Source: Gemmatimonadota bacterium
Lineage (GTDB): Bacteria; Gemmatimonadota; Gemmatimonadetes; Longimicrobiales; Gaopeijiaceae
Length of the DNA: 64,000 nt
Direction: 5' to 3'
Assembly (NCBI GenBank): GCA_022826005.1
Contig: JAJDVT010000104.1
Coordinates: 1 to 64,000 of the forward strand
Shown: positions 45,307 through 56,962 of the stretch, piece by piece
Numbering within the stretch: the stretch's first letter is position 1
Layout of the letters: each line of letters starts with the position of its first letter
Translations under genes and position numbers: made by a program
Notes under the pieces: model-generated
What the model was told of the DNA's origin: nothing
Databases searched by the model: none
What the model saw: only the letters and a program-made list of their open reading frames with translations

Positions 45307-46305
45307 ATGGCAGAACGAGCAACGGCCACCAGCGGAGGGGACGCCGAGATGTCAAAGCGGGCCGAAGAATCCCAGCGGGCGGAGCGGAAGCTGAAGGAGA
45401 AGATTCACGGGGGCTACATCCTGGAGTCCCCGGAGGAGATGACGCCGGGGTACCGCAAGGCGATCATCGTGCAGCTCACCGTGCAGGCGGACACCGAACT
45501 GATGAGCGCTCCGGCCTACTGGCTCGCCGCCCGGCACGCGCCTTCGACCAATACCCAGGTCAGCGCCCACGCGATCATCCAGGACGAGTTGGCGCACGCG
45601 AACATCGCCTACCGGCTGCTGGAGGACATGGGCGTGTCGAAGGAGAAACTGGTGTACGGGCGCGAACCGCACGAGTTCAAGCACCCGTACGGATTCGACC
45701 AGCCGCTGGACAACTGGGCCGAGCTGGTGGTGGCCAACGGGTTCTTCGACCGGGCGGGGATCTGCTTGTTGAGTGATGTGCACCGTAACACCTCTTACGG
45801 TCCATTGAAGCGTGCGCTGGTCAAGGTGGACATGGAGGAGACCTTCCACCTGCGCCACGGCGAAGTATGGATGCGGCGGCTGGCGCGGGCCGGCGGCGCG
45901 GCGACCGAGCTGCTTCAGCGGTGCGTGGACTGGATGTTTCCGATGACGATCGAGTGGTTCGGGCTCCCGGACGACCTCAAGCGCCACAGCGGCCAGCTGG
46001 ACTACCAGCTCAAGGGGCTGACGAACGACGAGCTGCGCCAGGTGTGGATGTCCTCGACGGTGCCGCTGTGCGAAAGCCTGGGCCTGTCGGTGCCCGCGCA
46101 CTACGACGAGGAGCGCGAGGAATACGTCCTGGACTACCCGTTCCCCTGCCAGTACGACCCCGATGCGAAGCGCTGGCTCTTCGAGGACGGGGATATCACC
46201 TGGAACGATGTCTTCCAGCGCTGGAAGGGGCGGGGGCCGATGAACGAGATCTACGTGGAGTCGGTGCGGCGGTCCCGCGGCACGGTGAGTTCGTGGCTGA
46301 ATTGA
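45307..46305 (+). CDS. paaA: Phenylacetyl-CoA epoxidase catalytic subunit PaaA-like
   Basis: 332 aa. Ferritin-like helices carry the di-iron ligands in DELAHANIAYRLLED and VDMEETFHLRHGEVW. The C-terminal region (WNDVFQRWKGRGPMNEIYVE) is typical of PaaA. The enzyme, with PaaB, PaaC and the reductase PaaE, forms the 1,2-epoxide of phenylacetyl-CoA using O2. The N-terminus is longer and charged (RAEESQRAERKLKEKIHGG). No paaE, paaK or ring-opening gene is in the window, so the pathway may be completed elsewhere. Confidence 0.85.
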   Translation: MAERATATSGGDAEMSKRAEESQRAERKLKEKIHGGYILESPEEMTPGYRKAIIVQLTVQADTELMSAPAYWLAARHAPSTNTQVSAHAIIQDELAHANIAYRLLEDMGVSKEKLVYGREPHEFKHPYGFDQPLDNWAELVVANGFFDRAGICLLSDVHRNTSYGPLKRALVKVDMEETFHLRHGEVWMRRLARAGGAATELLQRCVDWMFPMTIEWFGLPDDLKRHSGQLDYQLKGLTNDELRQVWMSSTVPLCESLGLSVPAHYDEEREEYVLDYPFPCQYDPDAKRWLFEDGDITWNDVFQRWKGRGPMNEIYVESVRRSRGTVSSWLN

Positions 46306-46493
46306 CGGTCCGGGCGGCTGCGCGCGGAGATGGCGGCGGCCAGGCCGGCCCCGCTCCGGCGGCTGGCGGCGAGGCGCTGGTGGCTGGCGGGTCGGCTCTT
46401 GCGGGTCGCAGCGCGGCACCGGCGGCTCGCGGAGCGGGCCGGATCCGCTCGCGCCGGCCACTCAAGACGCTGCTCGCCGAGGGGCCGGTAGCG

Positions 46494-46862
46494 ATGCCGC
46501 ACGCGTCCGGAGGCCGGGACCGGTGGTCGGAGCCACTGACGGAACTTCCAGGCGACGGCGCCGCCGCCCTGTGCGCCGCCCTGGACGAGGTCCTGGACCC
46601 GGAGCTCCCCATCTCGGTGATGGAGCTGGGGCTGGTCTACGGCGTCGCGTTCGAGCATGGGACCGCCCGGGTGGACCTCACCTTCACCGCGACCGCCTGC
46701 CCCTGCATGGACTTCATCAAGCAGGACGTGTGCGACCGGCTCGCGCAGGAACCGTGGGTGGAATCGGTGGAGATCAACGAGGTGTGGGATCCGCCCTGGA
46801 CGACGGCGCGGATCTCGGAGGCGGGCCGGCGGAAGCTGAAGCGGCTTGGAGTGGGCGTGTGA
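46494..46862 (+). CDS. paaD: PaaD-like DUF59 protein lacking its zinc ribbon
   Basis: 122 aa from ATG 46494; a GTG at 46293 overlapping the paaA stop would add about 67 Gly/Ala/Arg-rich residues of doubtful coding value. The DUF59 domain (LDEVLDPELPISVMELGLVYG...FTATACPCMDFIKQDV...VWDPPWTTARIS) is as in PaaD. Typical PaaD (about 165 aa) ends with a four-Cys zinc ribbon; here the protein stops before it, and that ribbon is a separate gene at 47977. PaaD is required for epoxidase activity, probably in metal-centre assembly. Its stop overlaps the paaB start (GTGA). Confidence 0.82.
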   Translation: MPHASGGRDRWSEPLTELPGDGAAALCAALDEVLDPELPISVMELGLVYGVAFEHGTARVDLTFTATACPCMDFIKQDVCDRLAQEPWVESVEINEVWDPPWTTARISEAGRRKLKRLGVGV

Positions 46863-47134
46863 GCCGGGGCGGCGGCGGCTCCGCCGGGGGCACCGAGGCG
46901 GACAGGCGAGCGCGCACCGGCCTCCACGAGGGCGTCTACGAGGTCTTCGCCCGCAAGCGCCGGGGGGATCCGCTGCGCCACATCGGCTACATCGACGCGC
47001 CCGGCGACGAACTCGCGCGCGTCTACGCCTGGAAGACCTACGACGAAGAGAACTGGTTCGAGATGTGCGTGGTCCCCCGGGGAGCCATCATTCCGGTGAA
47101 CCGCTCGGACGGGCCGTGGGCGCGGAATCGATGA
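46859..47134 (+). CDS. paaB: Phenylacetyl-CoA epoxidase subunit PaaB-like
   Basis: 91 aa from GTG 46859, overlapping paaD by 4 bp. HEGVYEVFARKRRGDPLRHI then GYIDAP...ARVYAWKTYDEENWFEMCVV is the small PaaB fold, which bridges PaaA-PaaC heterodimers in the epoxidase complex. Family proteins are about 95 aa, so this is full length. Confidence 0.85.
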   Translation: MSRGGGGSAGGTEADRRARTGLHEGVYEVFARKRRGDPLRHIGYIDAPGDELARVYAWKTYDEENWFEMCVVPRGAIIPVNRSDGPWARNR

Positions 47135-47147
47135 CGGGGCCGCTGCG

Positions 47148-47972
47148 GTGACCGCGGCCCGCGGAAACTCCCGCCCGGCGACCGGGGATCGCTCGGCGGA
47201 CGCCCCGGGCGTGCCCCCCGCGCCCGGACCGCTCGCGCGCCACATCCTCAGCCTGGCGGACACCAAGCGCCTGCTCGGGATCCGCTACAGCGACTGGCTC
47301 CTTGGCAGCCCCTCGATCGAGACCGGGATCGCCGCGTCTTCGATGGCGCAGGACGAATGGGGGCACGCGCGGCTGCTGTACTCGATGCTGAAGCGGCTCG
47401 GCTTCGATCCCGTCGCCGTGGAGCAGGACCGCCCCGCCGAGCGGTACTACTCCGCCCCCGCGCTGGACGACCCCTTCCCGGACTGGGCCGCCTTCGTCGC
47501 GGCCACCGTCGTCGTCGACGGCGCGCTGGCGGTCGCGCTGGAGAGCTTCTCGCACGGGAACTTCGCGCTGGCCCGCTCGCGCGTCCCCAAGATGCTGGCC
47601 GAGGAGGAGTACCACCGGCAGTTCGGCGCGGCGTGGTTCGCGCGGCTGGCGGGCGCGGGAGGCGAGGGCGCGGCGCACCTGGAGGCGGCGGCCCGGGCGA
47701 TGCTGCCCACGACCCTCGCCTGGCTGCTCCCGGACGACCCCGCGTACGAGGCGGTGGTGGCCGAATGCGACATCTGGGAGGCCGGTCGGGTGAGGGCGCG
47801 CTTCCGGGAACGGGTGGGAGCCGTGCTGGCAGGCGTGGGGGTGCGCCTGGAGGAGATCTCCCCGGCTCGCGCGGGGTGGGACCCGGAACGGCGGCGCGGC
47901 CCGGGGGCTCCCGGGGAAGAGGCGGTCGAGAGGGCGCGCGGGGATCGCAACCGCGCCCTTTTCGTGGAGTAG
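47148..47972 (+). CDS. paaC: Phenylacetyl-CoA epoxidase subunit PaaC-like
   Basis: 274 aa from GTG 47148. LADTKRLLGIRYSDWLLGSP then SIETGIAASSMAQDEWGHAR is the PaaC signature, followed by EEEYHRQFGAAWFARL. PaaC is the structural partner of PaaA, with a ferritin-like fold but no catalytic di-iron centre. Order here is paaA-paaD-paaB-paaC. Confidence 0.88.
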   Translation: MTAARGNSRPATGDRSADAPGVPPAPGPLARHILSLADTKRLLGIRYSDWLLGSPSIETGIAASSMAQDEWGHARLLYSMLKRLGFDPVAVEQDRPAERYYSAPALDDPFPDWAAFVAATVVVDGALAVALESFSHGNFALARSRVPKMLAEEEYHRQFGAAWFARLAGAGGEGAAHLEAAARAMLPTTLAWLLPDDPAYEAVVAECDIWEAGRVRARFRERVGAVLAGVGVRLEEISPARAGWDPERRRGPGAPGEEAVERARGDRNRALFVE

Positions 47973-47976
47973 GCGC

Positions 47977-48249
47977 ATGACTTCATCACGGCACGCGCCC
48001 CCGGCAGGAGAGCATCCGCACCGGCAGGACGAACCCGCACCCGGCTCGCGCGACGCGCCCCCCTGCCCGTTCTGCGGGAGCCCCCGCACGGAGGTCATGT
48101 CCCTCTTCGGCAGCCACGCCTCGCTCACGACCTGCTGGTGCGAAGCATGCCGCAGCCCCTTCGAGTTCCTGCGCTGGCGCGGAGAACCCGAGGACGGCAC
48201 GCCATCCGACCAGGGAGGACAGCCAGACTGCGGCGATCATCTCGGGTAG
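47977..48249 (+). CDS. Stand-alone zinc ribbon corresponding to the PaaD C-terminus
   Basis: 90 aa from ATG 47977, 4 nt after paaC. The core CPFCGSPRTEVMSLFGSHAS and CWCEACRSPFEFLRW reproduces the zinc ribbon that normally ends PaaD (CPxCGS...SxFG...CxxCxxPF). The four Cys ligands are present. With the DUF59-only PaaD upstream, this is a split paaD whose two halves flank paaB and paaC. The N-terminal 28 residues are Pro/Arg-rich and may be disordered. Confidence 0.8.
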   Translation: MTSSRHAPPAGEHPHRQDEPAPGSRDAPPCPFCGSPRTEVMSLFGSHASLTTCWCEACRSPFEFLRWRGEPEDGTPSDQGGQPDCGDHLG

Positions 48250-48369
48250 GGGCCACCGCGTCGCCAGCCGCCCCCGCACCAATGGAACATGGCCCCGGCC
48301 TCGGGGGTTGGATTACCTTGTGTGTCCGCAGTTTCCCCGTTTCGTAACAAAAGCCGGATCGCCCAACCG

Positions 48370-49086
48370 ATGTCCAATACCATCCAGCGCCTCGTTGCCG
48401 CCAGCCTCCTCGGCGGCGCCCTCGTGACCGCGATCGCCTGCGGGACGGGCGAACTTCGCCTTCCGACCGTCCGCCGCCTCGTCATCTACTCCGGCGCCCG
48501 TCTCGCGCCCCCCCAGGAGCGCATGGAGGAGGTCGACGACTGGATCCGGGAGCAGTGGGACAGCATCTCGCGGGATCCCGGCTTCATGATCGTGACCACT
48601 CCCGTGGAGGGTCCGGTCTATCCCTGGGAAGAGTTGTACCTGATACACAACGTGGAACAGGACACGGCCGGCGTCTCCTACCAGGGGCCGCCGGGGGTCA
48701 ACCTCGCGGCCCGCCGCGCATTCGCCATATACGCCCACCTGCACCTGATGGTGAGCCTGGACCGCCTGGACCGCTGGCTTCCGGAAGCCGCGGGCGGCGA
48801 CGAATTCGAAGTGGAGAAAGCGATCCTGAACCGCACGGCCGTCTCCTGGCTCTATCAGCGAGCGGTCTATGACGCGCCGCCCAACGCGATCCTGGACGAA
48901 CTGATGTTCGTAAGCGAGAACGGGTACCTTGACGCGTTCATCCTCATGGCGCGACCCGACGAATTCGTCGAGGCCCGCAGGGAGTGGCGGGCCGGGAATC
49001 CCGATCGGACCGACGCCTACGTCGAGTGGTTCCGGGAGACCTTCGAGCGGGACCCTCCGGGGCTCAGGGGAGCTCCAGGCGGCTGA
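48370..49086 (+). CDS. Putative lipoprotein, unknown function
   Basis: 238 aa from ATG 48370; signal ends LVTAIACGTG with a good lipobox. The mature protein is mixed alpha/beta (EEVDDWIREQWDSIS...YPWEELYLIHNVEQDTAGVS... AFAIYAHLHLMVSLDRLDRWL) with no recognised domain. A substrate-binding or envelope role is possible only by location. Monocistronic, between the Paa cluster and a minus-strand gene. Confidence 0.6.
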   Translation: MSNTIQRLVAASLLGGALVTAIACGTGELRLPTVRRLVIYSGARLAPPQERMEEVDDWIREQWDSISRDPGFMIVTTPVEGPVYPWEELYLIHNVEQDTAGVSYQGPPGVNLAARRAFAIYAHLHLMVSLDRLDRWLPEAAGGDEFEVEKAILNRTAVSWLYQRAVYDAPPNAILDELMFVSENGYLDAFILMARPDEFVEARREWRAGNPDRTDAYVEWFRETFERDPPGLRGAPGG

Positions 49087-49105
49087 GCCGGGCAAACGCG
49101 CCTGC

Positions 49106-49423
49106 TCAGGCGGGCCCGCAGACCTCCCAGCCCACCTCCACCTCGTCCACGCGCTCATCGGTGGCGTGAATGTCTACCCGTCCGGTGCGCGCCAGACGCT
49201 CGTCGCTCACCTTGCCTCCGAACACCGCGAACCCTATTGGCCGGATTCGGACGTCCGCACCGTTGCCGGAAGTGGCGACCAGGGTTCCGCCCTTGAGTTC
49301 TCCCATGGTCAGGGCTTCCCCCCTGCGCAGGCGAAGCCGCAGAATACGTCCCCCGTGGGGGTGATCATGCGCGTCGATGACGGCAAAGGTGGCCTTGTAC
49401 TTGTTCTGGCTCGACACTGTCAT
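49106..49423 (-). CDS. Small conserved-looking protein, unknown function
   Basis: 105 aa from ATG 49423, preceded by GAAGAGG. Predicted beta-rich: YKATFAVIDAHDHPHGGRIL, ALTMGELKGGTLVATSGNG, IRPIGFAVFGGKVSDERLAR, VEVGWEVCGPA. No signal or membrane segment. No family recognised. Confidence 0.6.
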   Translation of the reverse strand: MTVSSQNKYKATFAVIDAHDHPHGGRILRLRLRRGEALTMGELKGGTLVATSGNGADVRIRPIGFAVFGGKVSDERLARTGRVDIHATDERVDEVEVGWEVCGPA

Positions 49424-49548
49424 CCTCTTCAGGCAAGTAAGCGGGGCCCGGGAAGCGGCTCCGGGCCCCTCCGGGCCGGGCGTTCCGGCCGGGCTCCGGG
49501 GCAACCGACGACGAAACACTATGACCAAACGAGCCGGAACGTCAACGG

Positions 49549-51006
49549 ATGACCGACCAGACAATGGGTGAAGCGCCCTTCGGCGCGCTCCTCGAAGACC
49601 CGGAGGAAATGCGCCGTTCGGGATACGAGGTGGTGGACGCAATCGTCGAGAGATGGGCCAATCTGCCCGAGGGGCCGGCCTGGCAGGGAGCCACCCGTGA
49701 CCACCTCCAGCCGCTCCTGCACGGGCCCGCGCCGGAGGAGGGACGCGATTTGGAAGGGCTGTTGAACACCATCATCAGGGATGTGATGCCGTACGCAGGG
49801 CGGATCGACCACCCGCGCTTCCTGGCCTTCATCCCCTCCAGCCCGACGTGGGCTTCGGTGCTGGCCAGCTTCCTGATCGCGGGGTACAACGTCTTCCAGG
49901 GGACCTGGCTGGAGTCGTCGGGTCCCTCCCAGATCGAGGTGACGGTGCTGGACTGGTTCCGCGAGTGGCTCAGGTACCCGGCGGGAGGCAGCGGTGTGCT
50001 CACCAGCGGCGGGTCGGCGGCCAACCTGCTGGCGATCGTCACGGCCCGCGAGACGGCGGGGAATCCGGAGCGCGGGACCCTCTACCTGTCCGGGCAGGCT
50101 CACGGGTCGCTGGAGCGGGCAGCCCGCGTCGCGGGGATTCCTTCGGAGCGGATCCGGCCGGTGGAAGCCGACGAGGTGGGCCGCATCGTCCCCGCCGCGC
50201 TGCGAGCAGCGATCAGCCGCGACCGGGCCGGCGGCCTGGAACCCTTTCTGGTCGTCGGGAACGCAGGCACGACCAACACGGGCGCGATCGACCCGCTGGC
50301 GGAGCTGGCGGACATCGCCCGCGGGGAAGGCCTCTGGTACCATGTGGACGGCGCCTACGGGGGCTTCGCCATCCTCGACCCCGGGGTGCGACCGCTGATG
50401 GCCGGACTTGAGCGCTCCGACAGCGTGACCCTCGATCCGCACAAGTGGTTTTACCAGCCGTATGAAACGGGGTGCCTGATGGTCCGGGATCCGGCACTTC
50501 TCGAGCGCGCCTTCCGCATCGCGCCCGACTACCTGCAGGACGCCGAGTGGGGCCCCCGCCACGTCAACTTCTGTGATCGAGGCGTTCAGCTCACCCGCAT
50601 CTTCCGGGCGCTGCGCGTCTGGCTTTCGGTGCAGCGGTACGGGATGGCCGCCCACCGCGCGGCGATCTCGCGGGCCATCGCGCTGGCGCGGGGTGCCGAG
50701 AGCCGCATCCGGGAACTCCCCGAGCTGGAGCTGCTGGCACCGCAAAGCCTCGGGATCGTCTGTTTCCGCTACCGCGGCGGCGGCGGGGCTCTCGCCGGTG
50801 AAGAGCTGGACGACCTCAACCGGCGCATCCAGGACGAGATCGTGAACTCCGGCTTCGCGATGATGTCGTCGACGCGCTTGCGCGGCCACCTCTCGCTCCG
50901 GTTCTGCGTGCTCAACGTCCGCACGACCGCGGAAGATCTCGCGCGGGTCCTGGACCGTATCGCGGCGGTCGGCCGGCGGCTGGACATCCAGCGAAGCAAG
51001 CTGTAA
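49549..51006 (+). CDS. Group II PLP-dependent amino-acid decarboxylase
   Basis: 485 aa. TSGGSAANLLAI, VVGNAGTTNTGAIDPL, WYHVDGAYGG (Asp268 binding the PLP ring nitrogen) and LDPHKW with the Schiff-base Lys299 are the diagnostic motifs. Members decarboxylate aromatic L-amino acids (Trp, Tyr, Dopa) or glutamate/2,4-diaminobutyrate. The closest pattern (DPHKWFYQPYETGCLMVRD) is of the aromatic type, giving tryptamine, tyramine or phenethylamine. The substrate is not certain. Stands 15 nt before the CPBP gene. Confidence 0.88.
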   Translation: MTDQTMGEAPFGALLEDPEEMRRSGYEVVDAIVERWANLPEGPAWQGATRDHLQPLLHGPAPEEGRDLEGLLNTIIRDVMPYAGRIDHPRFLAFIPSSPTWASVLASFLIAGYNVFQGTWLESSGPSQIEVTVLDWFREWLRYPAGGSGVLTSGGSAANLLAIVTARETAGNPERGTLYLSGQAHGSLERAARVAGIPSERIRPVEADEVGRIVPAALRAAISRDRAGGLEPFLVVGNAGTTNTGAIDPLAELADIARGEGLWYHVDGAYGGFAILDPGVRPLMAGLERSDSVTLDPHKWFYQPYETGCLMVRDPALLERAFRIAPDYLQDAEWGPRHVNFCDRGVQLTRIFRALRVWLSVQRYGMAAHRAAISRAIALARGAESRIRELPELELLAPQSLGIVCFRYRGGGGALAGEELDDLNRRIQDEIVNSGFAMMSSTRLRGHLSLRFCVLNVRTTAEDLARVLDRIAAVGRRLDIQRSKL

Positions 51007-51021
51007 AGAGGACACGACATC

Positions 51022-51873
51022 TTGCCAGGCAAACATTGCACTGTGGCTGGGTGGGCATGGGTGGTTCTGTGCGCCGGGACGGCCGCGGTGTTCGTGTTCT
51101 CCGGGCTGGGCGGCCCCTTTGCGTCGCTGGCCGCGGCGGTATTCCTGGTGGCCCTGCCCGGCGTTGCGCTGGCGCAGCGCCCGGTTCAGGCCCTGGAGCT
51201 GCGGGACCACCGCGCGTTGGCCTACGCCAGTTCGGCGGTCGCGCTGGTGGCGATGGCGCTTTGGGCGTGGTGGGTGTGGCCGGCAGCGGGAGGAGAGCTG
51301 CGGGCCTGGCTTGCGTGGCCGGGAGCGGGGCTCGGGGCGGGCGATTGGTTCGGGTTGCCGGAAGCGGGCCGGAGCCCGGCGGGACGGCTCGGCTGGCGCG
51401 GTTCCGCGGCAGGCCTGATCGGGGCCACGGTCCTGCTCACCGCGGGTGGCCTGACAATCTGCTTCGCCTTTCGCGCACTCGGGCACCGGTACGGATGGGA
51501 AGAAACGGAGGTGGTCAGGGCCATCCTTCCCGTCACTCCCGCCGAGAGGAATCTCTTCACGATCCTGTCGATCGCGGCGGGTGTCTGCGAGGAGATCGTC
51601 TATCGCGGCTTCCTCCCGCTCTTCCTCATGCCCTGGTGCGGCGACCGCTACCTGCTCGCGGCACTACCCGCGACGGCCGTTTTTGGTATTCTTCACGCCT
51701 ACCAGAGCGCCCACGGCATGGTTCGGACGGCGGCGATGGGCCTCATTCTCGCCGCCGGGGTGGCCTGGACCGGGAGTCTGCTGCCCTCGATCCTGGCGCA
51801 CGCGGCGCTCAACCTGCTGATCGGCCTGATGCTTGCCGATTCACTGCTGGGAGGGAAGCAAGGAAAGGGATAG
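51022..51873 (+). CDS. CPBP-family intramembrane protease-like protein
   Basis: 283 aa from TTG 51022. About seven hydrophobic helices. The ABI/CAAX motifs are GVCEEIVYRGFLPLF (EExxxR), GILHAYQS (His) and LAHAALNLLIG (HxxxN). Homologues are membrane metalloproteases or act in prenyl-protein processing and bacteriocin immunity. No substrate is suggested by context. Part of a 49.5-53.1 kb run of same-strand genes. Confidence 0.85.
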   Translation: MPGKHCTVAGWAWVVLCAGTAAVFVFSGLGGPFASLAAAVFLVALPGVALAQRPVQALELRDHRALAYASSAVALVAMALWAWWVWPAAGGELRAWLAWPGAGLGAGDWFGLPEAGRSPAGRLGWRGSAAGLIGATVLLTAGGLTICFAFRALGHRYGWEETEVVRAILPVTPAERNLFTILSIAAGVCEEIVYRGFLPLFLMPWCGDRYLLAALPATAVFGILHAYQSAHGMVRTAAMGLILAAGVAWTGSLLPSILAHAALNLLIGLMLADSLLGGKQGKG

Positions 51874-51882
51874 AGGACCCAA

Positions 51883-52290
51883 ATGGAGATAGATCTCGCG
51901 ATTACCGCCGACGCGGCCACCATCGACGCCTCGGGCAAGCTGAATCTGCTCGGCGTCTTCGACCAGATCAGCGCCGCCCGCTTTCCGGCTCGGCACGGCC
52001 GCCTCTCACTGGTGCTGCGCTTCACGGGCGGCGTCGCCGATGCGGGGACGCATCAGCTCACGATCAAGCTCATGACCCCGTCGGGGAAGGAACTCGTGGC
52101 CATCCGCGGCGACCTCAACGTGTCGCCCGGCCACGGTAGCATCCAGACCGGGATCCGAGTGCCGCACGTGATCAACATGGACGGGCTGGTCTTCCAGGAG
52201 GCCGGCGTGCACACCTTCGAGATCCTCGTCGACGACCGCCACCAGGCGACGCTGCCGCTGACGATCGCGCGGCAGCAGCCGGTGTCGTGA
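51883..52290 (+). CDS. DUF6941-like beta-sheet protein
   Basis: 135 aa, cytoplasmic (no signal). EIDLAITADAATIDASGKLN then LLGVFDQISA...RLSLVLRFTGG...GTHQLTIKLMTPSGKEL...HTFEILVDDR resembles an uncharacterised beta-sandwich family (DUF6941) found as single-domain proteins. Function unknown. Its stop overlaps the MOSC start (GTGA). Confidence 0.65.
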   Translation: MEIDLAITADAATIDASGKLNLLGVFDQISAARFPARHGRLSLVLRFTGGVADAGTHQLTIKLMTPSGKELVAIRGDLNVSPGHGSIQTGIRVPHVINMDGLVFQEAGVHTFEILVDDRHQATLPLTIARQQPVS

Positions 52291-53129
52291 GGGTGGCGGC
52301 GGCCCGTGCGGAACGCCGCACCGTCCTGCGCCTCCGCATCCACCCGGTCAAGGGGGCGCGCGGCCGCGATGTGGACCAGGTCGACTTCGACGAAATGGGA
52401 CCCCGGTTCGACCGCCGCTGGATGGTGGTCGGCGCCGACGGCGTGTTCATCTCCCAGCGCGGCAGGCCCGAACTGGCCACCGTGCGGGCGACGGTTGCCG
52501 GAGGGGAGCTGATCCTGGAGGCGCCGGGGGCCGGCGCGCTGGCCGTGCCGGTCGCGCCGGAGGGGGGAAGGGTGGGGGTGCGGGTGTGGGATTCGGAGCT
52601 GGAGGTCCGCGCGGTGTCGCGCGCCGCCGACGCTTGGTTCACCGCCTTCCTCGGCACCCCCCATCGACTGGTGCACATCGGGAACGACGACGTGCGCCCC
52701 ACCGATCCCGCCTATGCGGAAGGCCACCGCGTCGGATTCGCCGACGGATACCCGACGCTGCTGGTCACCCAGGGTTCGGTTGCGGAACTGGGCAGGCGCG
52801 CCGGCCGCCCGATCCCGGCGGAGCGCTTCCGCCCCAACATCATCGTTTCCGGCGAACGGGCCCACGAGGAAGACCGGTGGCGGCGCTTCACGATCGGCTC
52901 GCTGGCCTTCAGCGGCGTCAAGCTCTGCACGCGCTGCAAGGTCACGACGACCGACCAGGAGTCGGGAGAGCGCGACCCGGACCGCGAGCCGCTCCGCACC
53001 CTCGCGCGCTACCGCCACCTCAAGGACAAGGTCTACTTCGCCGTGAACGTGGTTCATCACGAGACAGGGAAGATTCGGGTGGGCGACCCGGTGGAGGTGC
53101 TCGAACAGGGGTTCATTCCGGGCGCGTGA
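52287..53129 (+). CDS. MOSC-domain protein (YcbX/mARC-like)
   Basis: 280 aa from GTG 52287. N-terminal MOSC beta-barrel (LRIHPVKGARGRDVDQVDFD ... RRWMVVGADGVFISQR) and C-terminal MOSC domain (RFRPNIIVSGERAHEEDRW... VKLCTRCKVTTTDQESGERD). The Cys of CTRC binds molybdenum cofactor in YcbX/mARC enzymes, which reduce N-hydroxylated compounds. The 2Fe-2S domain of YcbX is absent, so it needs another electron carrier. Confidence 0.85.
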   Translation: MRVAAARAERRTVLRLRIHPVKGARGRDVDQVDFDEMGPRFDRRWMVVGADGVFISQRGRPELATVRATVAGGELILEAPGAGALAVPVAPEGGRVGVRVWDSELEVRAVSRAADAWFTAFLGTPHRLVHIGNDDVRPTDPAYAEGHRVGFADGYPTLLVTQGSVAELGRRAGRPIPAERFRPNIIVSGERAHEEDRWRRFTIGSLAFSGVKLCTRCKVTTTDQESGERDPDREPLRTLARYRHLKDKVYFAVNVVHHETGKIRVGDPVEVLEQGFIPGA

Positions 53130-53192
53130 CCGGCGGCTCGCCCAGCACCGGCCTCGGACGGCCCGGTTCCGGCCGGTTTCACGTGTCCATTC

Positions 53193-53220
53193 CCCCTTGG
53201 GGATATATTCTCCCAAGGGG
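53193..53220 (+). promoter_or_regulatory. Perfect inverted repeat around a -10-like box upstream of the topoisomerase gene
   Basis: CCCCTTGGG (53193-53201) and CCCAAGGGG (53212-53220) flank GATATATTCT, with TATATT (53204-53209) at the centre. A protein bound here would block the -10 box; the RNA could also fold as a hairpin. It ends 47 bp before the ATG. Confidence 0.6.
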
Positions 53221-53267
53221 TCCTATCCTGTTCCAGGACCGGCGGGTCGAGTTCACCGGGGGTGCGA

Positions 53268-55762
<2,495 letters not shown>

Positions 55763-55766
<4 letters not shown>

Positions 55767-56914
55767 AGTTCCTCGTCCTCGGCGGGGGCACCCAGGGCAC
55801 CGCCGCCGCCTTCGACCTGCTGAGCGAACCTGCGGTCGCCGAGGTCGTGATCGCGGACCTTGCGAGCGGCTCGCTCCCCTCCTGTATCCGCCCGCACGCC
55901 GGCGAGCGGCTGAGGCTGGTCGAGGCCGACGCGTCGGACGAGCCCGCAGTGGCGAATCTGATGGAGGGGATGACGGGCGTACTCTGCGCGCTCCCCTACT
56001 ACTTCAACCTGCCGATGGCGCGTCTCGCGGTGGAGGCCGGGGTCCATTTCACGGATCTTGGCGGCAATACGGCGATCGTGGAGGGACAGCGGGCCCTGGA
56101 TGCCGAAGCACGGGAGCGCGGGGTATCCGTCCTTCCGGACACGGGGCTGGCACCCGGGATGGTGAACGTCTTCGCCCAGGCAGGCATCGATGCACTGGAC
56201 AGCGTCGACGCGGTCCGGCTCCGGGTCGGCGGCCTGCCGCAGCGGCCCAGGCCCCCGCTCAACTACCAGGTCGTCTATTCCCTGGAGGGCATGCTCGACT
56301 ACTACGTCACCCCCGCGACGATTCTGCGCGGCGGCAGGCCGACCAGCGTGCCCGCCCTCTCGGGGCTGGAGACGGTCGACTTCCCCGAGCCGGTGGGCCG
56401 GTTGGAGGCCTTTTTCACGGGCGGGGGAACCTCCACGCTGCCGCGCCGCCACGAGGGCCGGATCGACACCCTGGAATACAAGACGCTGAGGTACCCCGGC
56501 CACGCGCACATCATGAAGGCAATCCGGGAGCTGGGGCTACTCAGCGACGAGGACATCGTGTACAATGGTGCGCGCGTAAACCCGCGCCGCTTCTTCATCG
56601 AGCGGGTGACGCCGTTGCTGCGCGATGACGGTGGAGGTGACATGGTCGTGGTTCGCGTGGACGTGACGGGCCGGCGAGAGGGCAGGGAGGCCCGCATCCG
56701 CTACGAGGTCCTGGACCTGCAGGACGCCGCGACGGGATTCACGGCCATGGCCAGAACCACCGGCTTCTCGCTGTCGCTGACGGCGCTGCTGCAGGCGCGC
56801 GGCGAGGTGCGCCCCGGCGTCGGCACACCCGACGAAGTGATGCCGCCGGCCCGGTACATCGCGGAGCTGGCAAGGCGGGGAATCCACACGAAGATGGCGG
56901 AGTCGCCCGGCTGA
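55763..56914 (+). CDS. Saccharopine dehydrogenase-family oxidoreductase
   Basis: 383 aa. [20 protein letters not shown] is the NAD(P)-binding start (GxGxxG variant), followed by [20 protein letters not shown] and FTDLGGN and [13 protein letters not shown]. The family includes saccharopine reductases and lysine epsilon-dehydrogenases; the compact C-terminal domain ([19 protein letters not shown]) suits the dehydrogenase type. Substrate unproven. ATGA overlap couples it to the topoisomerase gene, though function does not obviously relate. Confidence 0.85.
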
Positions 56915-56962
56915 CCCGCCGGCCGGTGATTCCCTGAACACGATGAACAGAGACATTCTTCC

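Noticed and set aside
46293-46493. Extended N-terminus of the PaaD-like protein from GTG 46293
   Set aside because: The added residues are Gly/Ala/Arg low-complexity with no similarity to PaaD; ATG 46494 gives the usual domain start.
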